Assembly (NCBI GenBank): GCA_023374025.1
Contig: SIJG01000014.1
Span: 1,907,077-1,971,076, forward strand
Reading direction: 5' to 3'
Origin: Heterodera schachtii
Taxonomy: Eukaryota > Nematoda > Chromadorea > Rhabditida > Heteroderidae
Length of the DNA stretch: 64,000 nt
Position 1 is the stretch's first letter, and every line of letters begins with the position of its first letter. This document shows positions 49,601 through 59,278 of this stretch, piece after piece. A program made the translations under genes and the position numbers. The notes beneath the pieces were generated by a model. It saw nothing but the letters and a program-made list of their open reading frames with translations. It did not search any database and was not told where the DNA came from.

Positions 49601-50907
49601 AATCCTACCCTATACCATAGAAACATTACTTGGTGAAACAAAATTAATTTTAATATAAAAACTTTTGCAGTAGTTAATGAACATCCGAAATTTGAACAAA
49701 CATTTCTCTTTTTTCACAAACAGCCAGGGTGTTAAGATTTTAAATTTTTTTCCGGTAGCGCTTAAATCCCCTGAAAACTTTCAAAATTTTCACTAAAAAA
49801 TGTCATTTTTTTAAACCAATTCATAAAATAGTCAAGCATATATAAAATATTCTAATTGAAACCCCCACTCCAATCTTCAGGCGCAAAAGCCTGAGGCGCA
49901 AATATTGTTCGCGTGATAAATTTAACCTCCCTATGCCTTTTTAGCGCATTCGTGGCGAGCCCGATCCTCCCGATTTTAATCTGCCACCGAACTCTGTGCG
50001 CTTTCCGTTTCATTTTTTGGATCCGCTTTTGTCCGTCGGCGATTCAATCGAAATTAAAGGCGCGATAATGGAGGAGAAGGAGTTCTCAAACTTTGCTATA
50101 ATGCAAATTTATCTACTCCATGAAATGGCGCAAACTGACTCCAAGGGCAAGAGAATTTTTGGAAAAAAATAATAATTAAAATGGGGAGGGTTGGACGGGT
50201 CCGGGTACCTGACCGGGTCCGGACCCGGATACCCGGCTTTTTCAAAATCCAATACCCGACCCGCGTTTGAATCGTATTTTAAATGATCCTTTTTGACACA
50301 AAAAAAAAACTTATTTTTTCTGTAAAGGTTCCTTTTTCGAAAAATTCATTATGGGGAACCAACCACCACCCCTTCTGTGTAATAAGAAAAGTTGTCTATC
50401 TCTGACTAATTGTGATGTCCTTGAAGGCACATGTCCTTAAACGTAAGACTATTTGGCTAGCCTAAGCCCAATAATATTTCAAATGCATATAAAATCGGGA
50501 AACTCTAAATAAGAGGAAATTTGTGAAATATTATTTGCACATTAATTCAAATATAATTGCTCACTTTAGACAGTCACGTGCCACTCGAAATTAGTTTTAT
50601 CTTCGCAAACCCTTTTAATGGAAGCGTAATGAAGATTCGGTCATATTCAGAAGACGTAACATTTTAGTGTGAAGGCAAAAATAAAGAACAAAATGACAGA
50701 TTTGCGGCTTCCGCGCCACTTGCAGCCATACAGAACAGAAGTCCAAACTGTTCGCCGGAGAACAATTCAGAATTAGAATTTCCGTCGAGCAAAGCCAATT
50801 TAACATTGACATCCATGGAGCCCGAGTTGCCTCTTTTGTGCCCAGCAGCAAAATGCCCACATGGACTGGCAATGTTTTAGGGGTGAGAGAGAGAGAGAAA
50901 GAGGGAC

Positions 50908-50953
<46 letters not shown>

Positions 50954-52421
50954 GTGAAAATGAAAAATTTGAGAGGTCATGACAAAAAACTAAAATTTGA
51001 TTTTCGACTTTTAGCGTTCGCCCAATTTATTCGACTTCTTTTAAAATATTTCGCAAAAATTTGACTTTATTCAATTTTTAATAATTTCGCAAAAGTTAAA
51101 CTTTTATTCAATTTTTAATATTGATTTTTGAAAAACTGAAATTCTGTCCGGACACCCATCTATTCTCAGAAAAAGGATAATTCATATGTAAATGACAATT
51201 TGTTCATAGGTTTTAAAAATGAGAATTTTTATTTTATTTTTTTATTATTTTGAAAAAACAAGAACACTCATTAAATTATTAAATATTAATTGAGTGAAAT
51301 GCCAAATTAAGATTGTGGGAGACTTAAAAGAGAAACCAACGGTCAAAGTGAACAGAGCGAAGACAAATCGAACAGCAGAAAAGGGGGGAAGGCAATTTGT
51401 GCTAAGAGTGCCGGACGAAGACAGAAAAGCGCGGAACAAAACAATTCAAATTCTGGGAGAAATCGTGAACCCAAACTTTACCATCAATTTTATGTACGGA
51501 GCGTTGGAAGAAAACCCAAGTATTAGGAATATTAATAAGTTAAAATAATTTAATATTTAATTGGAAGATTATTTAGATTAAAATAACAAAAATTGAAGTG
51601 CAAATAAGTGAGCTTTAAGGTCCCTTATACATTAATTACTTTCATTTTTACGGTTTTGTATTATTCCCCTTAGATATTTGAATATCTTTTTAAGCATTAA
51701 TTATACATATGTCTTAAAAAAAGACAAACCTCAAAATATTAAGGCTTTTTTAATTAAGTTGGTATAAATGTGCTGAAAATGACCTTAAACTCCTATGGTC
51801 TGAACTCCAAACTTTTGGTGGGTGACACATTTTCCATTAATGCCCATAATTTCATCTGAGTAATTATTTGACAGGACAAAGAAGCTAAAAAAGAACTGAC
51901 GTCTTTTAAGTCGGGCAAAAGATTAAATTTGACAATAGCAATTAGAGGACGTCAAATTAAATCGTATTTGAACAACAAAGAAATATTTGCCGAACAAACG
52001 ACGATACCCTACTGGGCCATCCAATACATTCGAGTGAGACGAAAAATGGATAAAGCATAATTAGAATGGGATTTGAACGAAACTTTATAATCAACGGGGC
52101 CAATTTGATAAGATAAACCGAAAAAACCTTTTTTTCAACTGACATTTCGATTTAGACAAATCCAAGAAAACTGCAAAAGATCTCAAATACAAAAGTTTTC
52201 TTATTAAATTTTTAGGTAAAAAGCAATTTAAAAATCACGAAAATATGCGAAATTCCACCAGTAAATTGGGTCATCTATTATTAATTTAAAAAATGAAAAA
52301 AACAATAATTTAACAAATTCAGATTGATGGCGATTTAAAAGCAGAAGAGCGTGGAACTTTCGTGACGATCGAAAATGAGGCAAAATCATTAGAAAGATTA
52401 TTGACATCATTCATATTTTAA
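40634..52421 (+). CDS. secreted multidomain galectin-like protein, 22 exons
   Basis: Exons: 40634-40722, 40788-40934, 40986-41085, 41133-41299, 41343-41434, 41478-41674, 45087-45335, 45437-45625, 45687-45743, 45916-46063, 46117-46205, 46278-46395, 46565-46686, 46734-46808, 49945-50146, 50570-50655, 50739-50882, 51312-51519, 51759-51856, 51875-52033, 52216-52260 and 52323-52421; about 959 residues, phases consistent. A signal peptide (MSLLLNWATFTIF) is followed by about five galectin-type beta-sandwich repeats, seen as recurrent strands: HIRLLDEKRSLIF, FFYEINVNGKKCANYFPWP, WKDYNVTTRFNKLPRGAPFE, LLSVGDSIEIKGA, FRIRISVEQSQFNIDIHG, and RLNLTIAIRGRQIKSYLNN. The sugar-contact residues of classical galectins (H-N-R, W-E-R) are not obviously kept, so carbohydrate binding is uncertain. 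Exon 15 needs a GC donor. Exon 19 runs into TGA (51857-51859) without a canonical donor, so a split or nonsense change there is possible. Confidence 0.65.
42471..42612. repeat. GC-rich CCCCCGCCCC tract
   Basis: An unusual run of CCGCCCCCG/CGGGGGCG words, partly palindromic (CACCCATGCCGGGGGCGGG; later GCCCCCGCGGGGGCGCGGGG), between the left end of the second-level element and foldback element B. It may be a terminus of another inverted-repeat element; its partner was not found. Confidence 0.5.
43033..43245. repeat. GC-rich hairpin core of foldback element B
   Basis: Nearly identical to the complement of 1945-2157; only two bases were seen to differ (GGAAGACG here versus GGAAAAAG). It includes the central GGGGGCCC/GGGCCCCC hairpin and the CCGCCG...CGGCGG hairpin followed by TTTTTT, here on the plus strand at about 43221-43250. 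Confidence 0.65.
43423..44059. mobile_element. innermost nested hAT-like element, 637 bp
   Basis: CAGGGTGCCGATC and GATCGGCACCCTG form perfect 13-bp terminal inverted repeats, flanked by the exact 8-bp duplication TTTTACAG (43415-43422 and 44060-44067). Inside are CTTATTT repeats, two GC modules (43561-43587 and 43758-43786) and a direct repeat of about 64 bp (43610-43665 and 43674-43730). It interrupts the right arm of foldback element B. Confidence 0.9.
46985..48245. mobile_element. foldback element in galectin gene intron 14
   Basis: Inverted arms are visible at two scales. ATCAAAATGGGCGTTACTCAAA (about 47065) faces GAGTAACGCCCATTTTGATG (about 48200), and TTTCTTAAAAACTGCCAAGTTGTAGG faces CCTACAACTTGGCATTTTTTAAG. 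Further in, ATCCAAATCCAACAATCTTG and TTCGAAAGCTCTTAACATG are mirrored by AATGTTGGATTTAGAT and TTCGAATGATATC. GTTTCGGCGCTCGC direct repeats lie near 47628-47660. No coding capacity; ends not exactly placed. Confidence 0.7.
48307..48465. mobile_element. GACATTTGCGCC-family element, eroded copy
   Basis: Starts CAGACATTTGCGCC and contains AGCCCTGATA, AGCATTAAAATTAAGAAAA and TTAGGAGCATTAATTC, which match the kinase-intron element (25566-25810) in reverse orientation. The right end is degenerate (AAATGTCGGG). Confidence 0.55.
48897..49574. mobile_element. CAGGGATGGC-family inverted-repeat element
   Basis: Left end CAGGGATGGCACGGAATTCC; the right end reads CTCGGAATTCCATCCC and then runs into C16. 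GGGGTCGGAATT/GACTTCCG subterminal repeats occur near both ends. Two tandem internal blocks each contain ACAAATTGCATT-like sequence followed by a CCCGGCGGCGCC-type palindrome (49079-49107 and 49213-49240). The target duplication cannot be read because of the C run. Located in intron 14 of the galectin-like gene. Confidence 0.65.
50885..50950. repeat. GA microsatellite abutting a 5' splice site
   Basis: An imperfect then perfect (GA)n run begins directly after the donor GTGAGAGA of exon 17 of the galectin-like gene. It therefore forms the 5' end of intron 17. Confidence 0.9.
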
Positions 52422-52909
52422 TCAGCTCATTTGCTGCGCGTATATGCATTTAAACTACAAATGGAGATTAATAATTGATTCCAAGGGTAGGGTTCTTAAA
52501 ATGCCGAAATTGGAAACTTATCCAAAAGAAACCTAGCCAAAAAGGTAGTGCTTTGTTGTTTGGATAAGATATTTAGATTTTCTATCAAAATAAGAGACAG
52601 ACCCAGGATTTTTGTAACCAAAAATGGGCCTATCCATGGCACCCACCATTAAATTGTCGGTTGCTTACGTAGAAATGACACATGTAAATTATTTTTTGCT
52701 TTTTACTGCCGGATGCATAAATATATATTGCCACGGAAAAAAAAATGTTTTTATTTACATATTTATTAAGGCTGAAGCAACAATTCAGCGAATGACTTTA
52801 ATAATATTTTAAAATATTTTTGAATATAAGTTATTATTTTAATAATTATAAAAATCGTGTGTTTCTTTTCTTATTTCATTTTTTCAGATATTTAAGTGGT
52901 AAATTGATA
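52422..52909. other. intergenic, no gene supported
   Basis: Short AT-rich spacer with no convincing exon. A TTTTTTCAG acceptor-like site at 52879-52887 lies just before the ATG at 52910 and might be a trans-splicing site for the next gene. Confidence 0.35.
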
Positions 52910-53549
52910 ATGCAATTTTTCATTCGCTTTTCATTAGTCTTTGTTTGTTTTTATGGCAAATTTGTGCCGAACATTGGCCAATTCATTTGCAAAAATGAAG
53001 AAAAACAAAATTTGATATTAGTAAAATTATACAACGACGAATTAGCCACAAATGACGACACTGGCGAATTATGGGAATTTATATGCGAATTGGAGCAACA
53101 AAATTTGGCAATGGAAAAAGCATTCGAAACACAAAAGCAAAATGGGAAAATGTGGCGAAAAAGTTCGGAAACATTTGATGGAGAAGCGGAATTTTTTAGG
53201 CACAAATTTGAAATTATCAGACGGAAAGACAATGAATTGGCCGAATCATTCACAAAATTAAGGAGCACATTTTATTCAACAGTTTTAAAGGGTATTAAAC
53301 GACTGACTCCCAGACATTTCATCAAAAATAATAAAAATGAATGGAAAGAAATGGACAATTAGGCAATGGCATTACGAAATAGTGTCCGTCACTCTGCAAA
53401 TGTGTGGTAGCTTGATGAGCTCGATTTTCGCTGTTTTAATGTCCATTGTCATTGTCCATTTTTGCCCAATTCATTTAACTGACAAAACACTTAAAAATAT
53501 GCCAAATTTCGAAAAGCTCCGCCATAATTATCTAATAAATAATGAATAG
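52910..53549 (+). CDS. secreted or membrane protein of unknown function
   Basis: Starts MQFFIRFSLVFVCFYG, a good signal peptide, followed by a charged helical region (residues about 25-125). In the favoured model exon 1 (52910-53291) is joined to exon 2 (53314-53549) by removing a 22-nt intron with GTATTA/CCCAG. This gives 205 residues with a hydrophobic segment (LMSSIFAVLMSIVIVHF) near the C-terminus. Without splicing the frame stops at 53362 and yields 150 residues. The intron is very short, so the model is uncertain. No family recognised. The next gene starts only 20 bp downstream on the same strand, so the two could be parts of one gene or an operon-like pair. Confidence 0.5.
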
Positions 53550-53569
53550 CCTAATTCTTAGATGGGTCC

Positions 53570-54696
53570 ATGGCAGAATGCCTTAGAAATCAATTAACCC
53601 AATTTGTTTTGATGTTGGCACAACGCTTCAAAATCTCAAAGGAAGTAATAATGCCAAAAAAAGAAGAACCGACAATTGGGTTGAAACTGATAAAGGAATT
53701 TGCCGAATTGTGGAGAGAGATCAAAGGAAAACAAAAATCAAAAAGCGATTACAAAGGCACTGAAAATGGAAAAAATAATGGGCAAAATGAGCGAGAAAAG
53801 TGTTGGGATTCGGATGAAAAGCAACGAAAAATGTTAAGGCTTGTTTTTACGGCTGTTAACGGAGATGGCAACATAATGGCATTGAACGGTGCCACAAAAG
53901 GTACATATTTCCCATTTAATATAGCATTTCAAATTTAAAATGATCAGTTAATGGCGGAGGCCGCCGTTCGCAAAAGCGCCGCCGCAAAAAACGCGACTTG
54001 GTCCTCCTAATTCTGCTAATTGCCCTGCTAATTTCGCTCTTCTTTACCGTATATTCGTACTGTTTACACTGTTCCAACGACGATTCGCTTGAGCAACAGA
54101 ACGCGGACATGGAAATGCTTCTCGTTGTTCGCCAAGCAAACGAAATTTTTGTCAAATTTCGTTACGGCGGCGAAGAAACGGATAAGAAAGGCAACCCGAA
54201 AAGTGACCATATTTACATTGTGGTGGACGGTAAAGGTGAATAACCTGCTAAATTAATTATAATAAATGATTATGTATTACCCTTTTCCCGACCCTCAAAA
54301 AATGATGGGATTCGGAGTTTTTGATACAGTTTAATCTTGCTTAGAATTAAGACACTTTTTTGTGCAATTTGATTTTCGGCTTTTATTCTGAGTTTTTGGC
54401 TAACGGACCATCTCGTATAAAAACGGTTGTTAATGTAAAACAAATGTCAGAATCATTTTGACGCAAATTTTTATTTTATGAATATATTAAAATGAATATG
54501 ATACGGTTAAGATTGGAGGGTTTATCAAATTTCTAAAGTGTATGTATGTACCTACCGATTTTCTAATAAATTTGGAATTTTTGACTGCATTTCTTCCCTT
54601 CAATTTGGCCCAGAAATAAAGGCTAATTAGTTTTTTTTAAATTTTAATTTAGAATTCGATTTCGTTGGCGGTGGAGCACGGTCAAGATCAGCGTAA
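53570..54696 (+). CDS. single-pass membrane protein of unknown function, three exons
   Basis: Exons: 53570-53900, 53948-54229 and 54653-54696; 218 residues, phases agree. The first exon is charged and helical. The second encodes a strongly basic stretch (RRSQKRRRKKRD) followed by a hydrophobic span (LVLLILLIALLISLFFTVY), which by the positive-inside rule suggests a type II anchor with the C-terminal 70 residues outside. The last exon is short and ends GGGARSRSA. The start MAECLRN is tentative because an acceptor-like TTCTTAG lies 9 bp upstream. No domain recognised. It is part of the dense 52.9-58.8 kb group of secreted or membrane genes. Confidence 0.5.
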
Positions 54697-54729
54697 GCAT
54701 ATAAACTACAACAAATTGTTTTTTTATTT

Positions 54730-55238
54730 TTACGCTTTCATTTTCAAAGGCATTTTTGTAAAAAATGTCCCACCGAAATAGTTTCCATTTGATCCGCCAC
54801 TAATTGTCCCACCGGAAACCGTCGAAAGTGTTGATGGCCATTTTTGAGGCAATGCGCACTGGGAATTGGCCTCCCGACAGTCACACTTATGCCCTCCACT
54901 CGTGCATTGACTTTGCCTACCAATTTGTGTGCCGGTTGAACAACGGAATGTGTGGCACATTTGATTATTTTTATTCGTAAACTTAATGTTAAATTGTTAG
55001 ATGTCCGGAGAAGGACCGTTGGCCGCGGCCGTTCGTCGAATTTGACCAGCGATGGGTGCACAGAATGGCCCATTTGGGCCGTTTGTCCGTGTTCGACTTT
55101 CGCTATCGCATTTCCCCACAAAATTATGAACTTTCGCGCGACATTTTGCTTCCCATTGGCAACATAATTAGCAGCAAAAAACAATCGTAGCAAAGAGAAA
55201 AAGGATAAAACGAAACCAAAGGGAAGAAGAGAAAGCAT
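54730..55238 (-). CDS. secreted cysteine-rich protein, two exons
   Basis: Exon 1 55017-55238 encodes a signal peptide (MLSLLPFGFVLSFFSLLRLF) and a basic region. A 35-nt intron (GTCCTT...TTAAG) leads in phase to exon 2, 54730-54981. The C-terminal part contains seven cysteines in a compact block (MCHTFRCSTGT, QCTSGGHKCDC, QCALPQ), then a glycine/serine-rich tail. Total 157 residues. It would be an extracellular disulfide-bonded protein; the family was not recognised. It is transcribed toward the membrane protein gene at 53570-54696. The unspliced frame from the same ATG is also open but loses the cysteine block, which is why the spliced model is preferred. Confidence 0.5.
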
Positions 55239-56336
55239 TTTGATAGAAATGGCAGACGAAAAAAACATTTTATATTTAATTAATTGAGGAAATAAAAACA
55301 TGCTAATTCATGGCGGACTTTTGTGGATTTTCATGTTTCGCGTTTTGTCAATTTTATCCAAATTTCGACAATTCTGCGAAATTTTTGGTATATAATTCAT
55401 TGATTAGAATGTACATTTTCGATTTTATTAATTCTGCGACCTCAAAACATGTTTTGATTTTGGTCGTTTCATGCTCTCCCTGCTGCTCCCTCCCCCTCTT
55501 TAAAATTGTACAAACATCGGCGGACGGATGGTGATGACTCATCCTCCCTCCGCTCCGGCCAATTATTTACGACTTTTTACATTTATTTGATCCATTTCAA
55601 AAGCAAATTCGCTTCAAAATTTTCTGTTTACACAGCTTTCCCCCCCCCCCCCACCTTATTCGCCCTATTCATTTGATTTCCTTGCTATTTTACTAATAGG
55701 GGCAATTAACAATTAATTGCCTGGCATTGCTTAATACCGCCCGCCTCCTTCGATCTTTTCGGTCGAAAACCACTCATTCGTCGATGTTCTCCGACTGAAT
55801 AACAATTTATTTATTCTATCCCCCATAAGATAATTTCTCCCCAAAATAGATGATGCTGATGATCGGATGAGTTTATTGATCCATCCGCCTGCTGTCATCC
55901 CTTTTTTCCGTTTATCCCAATTTTTATTCCCAAATAAATTTAATTCAAAAAATTTACTATTTTTGAACCTGTTTTTTTAGCAGGATACACAAAACCGAAA
56001 AAAACCTCCAAAGTATCCGCGCAAAATAACTGAATTTTTAGCTAAAACCTATCATCATTTGTGACCACTTTCCTATCCTATGCTATTTGTCAGTGGGAGC
56101 CCCCCTCCCCGATCAAAGATCACTCTTTAGTCTGTTGTGTCCCCCACAATGGTTCATCCCCCCGATTCATCCATCATTCCTGAGCATCTCAATCATCCGG
56201 AGAAGAAGTCCCCCACCAAATCTACTTTTTATATTTCCATTTCTCGGCGACTAATTTACCTCTTTTTGCATTTATTGCCTTTTTTAATTTTTTTGTCCAT
56301 TTAGGCCTAATCTTAAAAATCACTCATTGATAAAAA
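55239..56336. other. intergenic, pyrimidine-rich, divergent promoter region
   Basis: Lies between the start codons of a minus-strand and a plus-strand secreted-protein gene, so it should hold both promoters. It is rich in C and T, with a C13 run at 55640-55652 and CCCCCTCCCC near 56100. No exon was recognised. Confidence 0.45.
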
Positions 56337-56696
56337 ATGAAATCCTTCTTCAATTTCCCATTTGTCTTTTGTGTTCTTTTGCTCATTGGCTGCGTTGACA
56401 AATGCGTCGGAGGAGTCGCGGCATTGCCGCCAAAATATTTGGGCATTGAAAACCATGACAAATGCTTAACCGAGTAATGAACTCTATTTTTTAATTGGTT
56501 TGAACAAATTTTTAAATTTAAGCGAGCCAATAGGCTCTTCGCGTCGGCTTTGTTTGCCAGCGCAGAAAAAAAGCGAATGCCCAGACGAAACGTTGAAAGC
56601 GCTTAATGTACATAATTATTCAAAAAATATATTATAATATTTAAAAACAAAATTTAGGATTTGGAAGAAGGCCAACATCCGCCGACTTGCGCATGA
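56337..56696 (+). CDS. small secreted cysteine-containing protein, three exons
   Basis: Exons: 56337-56473, 56523-56607 and 56658-56696; 86 residues, all phases match. The signal peptide (MKSFFNFPFVFCVLLLIGC) is followed by a mature part with cysteines in HDKCLTDEP, RRLCLPAQKKSECPDE and PPTCA, four after the predicted cleavage site, which would allow two disulfides. C..CLP...EC arrangements occur in several nematode secreted families, but no specific one was recognised. Introns are 49 and 50 nt. It stands in the effector-like cluster upstream of the PAH-domain gene. Confidence 0.65.
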
Positions 56697-57309
56697 ATCA
56701 GAAGAGAGAGAAGCAAATGATGAAAGGAATTGAAGAATGACAGGGAAAAGCCTGGCTGAACAAAATTTTGTCTATAAAAATGAAATAAAAGTTATGGAAA
56801 ATAAAAAATATTATGGTTTTGATTAAAAGGAAAAAAAGGGCTGTGATGTTTTGAAATTTTCGGCGCCCAATTATTCTGATTCGGCGTAAAAAAATTCCAT
56901 TTGCCATGCCATTTAACGAATATGATTGAATTTCAATCATGGATGATCCGCCGGTGATTACGGATGGCAAAAATGCCGAATTTCATGGTCCACTAGCTAA
57001 TTCAAACCATGAGACCAAATCATGTAAAAGGAAAAAATATCCGCTCAATTGGCATAATTTTAATGGATACGCACGCATTCACATAAAACATTTGCTATAT
57101 TCGACGTGGGAATATGCGCGAAGGCATCAATAATCAGATATTTATGCATCAAAAATGTGGCATTTCTAAGAAGAAAGCCTATTAAAATAAAATGTAAATT
57201 ATAAATATTTATTCATTATTTATAATTAAAGGCGAAAGATTTATATTTAAGAAAAATCCTGAATCCCGAAATAATACCGCCCTAATATATCTAATAATTT
57301 TTAGACAAA
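56697..57309. other. intergenic, unassigned 64-codon frame
   Basis: A plus-strand frame at 56939-57133 begins MDDPPVITDG and has coding-like composition but no splice partners or family. Otherwise the region is AT-rich. Confidence 0.3.
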
Positions 57310-58773
57310 ATGAATATTGTTTTTTTCTTAATTTCACTGGCCAGCATTCTGCTAATAGGTGAATTGCGGATGCTAACCAGGCTCAATTTTTGAGTTTACA
57401 TGTGTATTCAATCGCTTCGTTTTGATTAAATTTCTTCTAACACACTAATTAAATCAGTTTAAATTTATAAAATTAAATTATATTTCATAATAGGTAAAAC
57501 AGCTCGGCTTCCCAGCAATAAAAAGGGAAATGATGCAAATAAAAGTGATTTTGCGAGCACTTCGAACTCCCTAGATCAAACACAAAATAAACACAGTAAA
57601 ACACAAACAAATTGGAATTAATATTAATTGAATTTAGTTAAAACGACGGACGACGCATGGAACTTTTTGAAAATTGTGAAGGTGAAAAAGGTTTTGTGTA
57701 AAATCACAAATGCTTTTGTTTAAGCAAAGATTTGTGGACAATCCGTCGGTGTTCAATGAATTTTTGAGTGTCATGAGATCCTTTAAAGACGAAGTAAATT
57801 CAAATAATTAATTTTTATTTTTTAACTAAAATTCCAATCGCAGAAAGTGGACAGTGCCGAATTACATCAGCGAGTTGCGCAACTCTTCACTAATGAGACT
57901 GATTTGATGCGCGCCTTTGAATCGTTTATGCCCGGGGCATGTTTCAATTTAGAAATTTAACATTTACAAAGCTTTAATTTTAATTTTACTTTCAATATCC
58001 AAATTTATTCTTTGAAATCAACAAAATTCAGGTTTTTTCGGTTTCATATTTTTAAATTATTTTTACAATTCTTGAAACTCTTAACTTATTTTTTCCAATT
58101 GATTTTGAATTGTTAAATTAAAAACCAAGTCCGATTCAAACAGGGCCCCGATTATGAAATACCAAAAGTTGATCAAACACAGGAGGATGCGGTCAGATTT
58201 GTGAAAAGAGTAAAGGCGAGTTTATTTGAGCTCAAATTACTTTTTGTCTATTCGATAATAGATAAAACGGACCATTCATTGATTAAAATATCTCGTTAAC
58301 ATACCAAGGCATTTCCATAAATAAATTCTTTTAAGGAAAGATTTGCGAGTGAGCCCGATTTGTACAACCAATTTTTGCATCACCTAAAAGACTACAAAAC
58401 AAAAGTAATGTTTAATGTTCAAGTGTAGTACGGTAGGTAAAGACAAGACAATTCAGCAACTTGATAAGACCGTAATCTCATTGGGTCAATTCTCAAATAT
58501 TAAGAGGCAATTAGATTGGAACGCCATTTGGGTGAGCAGTAATTTCAAAGAAATAAGTGCAATTATTTGATGGTCCCATTTATCAGCTTCTTAAACTGTT
58601 TTTTGACTGATTAAAGTGCCAATCCTTTCCGACAGAAAGCGACTCTCGACGAAGTCTATAAGAAGGTTTCTCGTCTCTTCGAAAAGGAAAAGGATTTGCT
58701 CAATGCATTCGCCTCCTTCATTCTCCTGAACATTTCGGACAAAGACGTATTGGGCAAACTGAACATAAAATGA
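57310..58773 (+). CDS. secreted protein with two Sin3-type PAH domains, eight exons
   Basis: Exons: 57310-57358, 57494-57595, 57638-57681, 57725-57793, 57844-57936, 58144-58215, 58336-58404 and 58636-58773; 211 residues. Residues 1-16 (MNIVFFLISLASILLI) form a signal peptide, followed by a polar linker. PAH 1: DAWNFLKIVKQRFVDNPSVF, NEFLSVMRSFKDE, AELHQRVAQLFTNETDLMRA, then FESFMPG. PAH 2: DAVRFVKRVKERFASEPDLY, NQFLHHLKDYKTK, DEVYKKVSRLFEKEKDLLNA. This is the PAH fold pattern of the SIN3 corepressor, which binds amphipathic helices of transcription regulators. The two domains share exon structure (both central exons are 69 bp). Introns 5 and 6 need GC donors. A SIN3 fold on a small protein with a signal peptide is unexpected; delivery into host cells is a hypothesis. 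Confidence 0.75.
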
Positions 58774-59278
58774 CCAAATCGACTGAGGAATTGGACGGAC
58801 ACACTTTCCTTAGCATTAACTCCCTCGTAATTCCCCGTTTTCAAATTTCATATTGTATTCTGTCTATCCAAACTATTTTTCACTTCCCGGTTGTCTAATT
58901 ATAATCATTGGCACAAAATTAGTGAATTGTTTTCATTCACAAAAATATTATATGAGAAGATGGACAACAAATATTCCAATAAAAAGAGGAGTTAAATTGG
59001 GCTCACAGAGTCCGATCAGATCAGATAAATTTGCTCGTCATTCTGTTGGAATAATTTATTCTTTTCCATCCTTTCTATTTGCCCCTGATTTTGTCACCGG
59101 CGCGCTGCACACGCTCGCCTGTAAAGAATTAGCCAATTAGATAATTCGGTTTGTTTTTACACCCACTCCCATTCTTATCATGATCACCCACTCTTAAACC
59201 GCAGTGTGCCCTTAGTCGAAAAATTGCTAATTAATCCACCCTAACTTCCAACCGATTAATTGCCAATTTGCCTCTCCC
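58774..59278. other. region between convergent genes, no gene supported
   Basis: Holds the 3' regions of the PAH-domain gene (plus) and the LEA gene (minus). A plus-strand frame at 58853-59140 is open but has no gene-like features. Confidence 0.4.
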
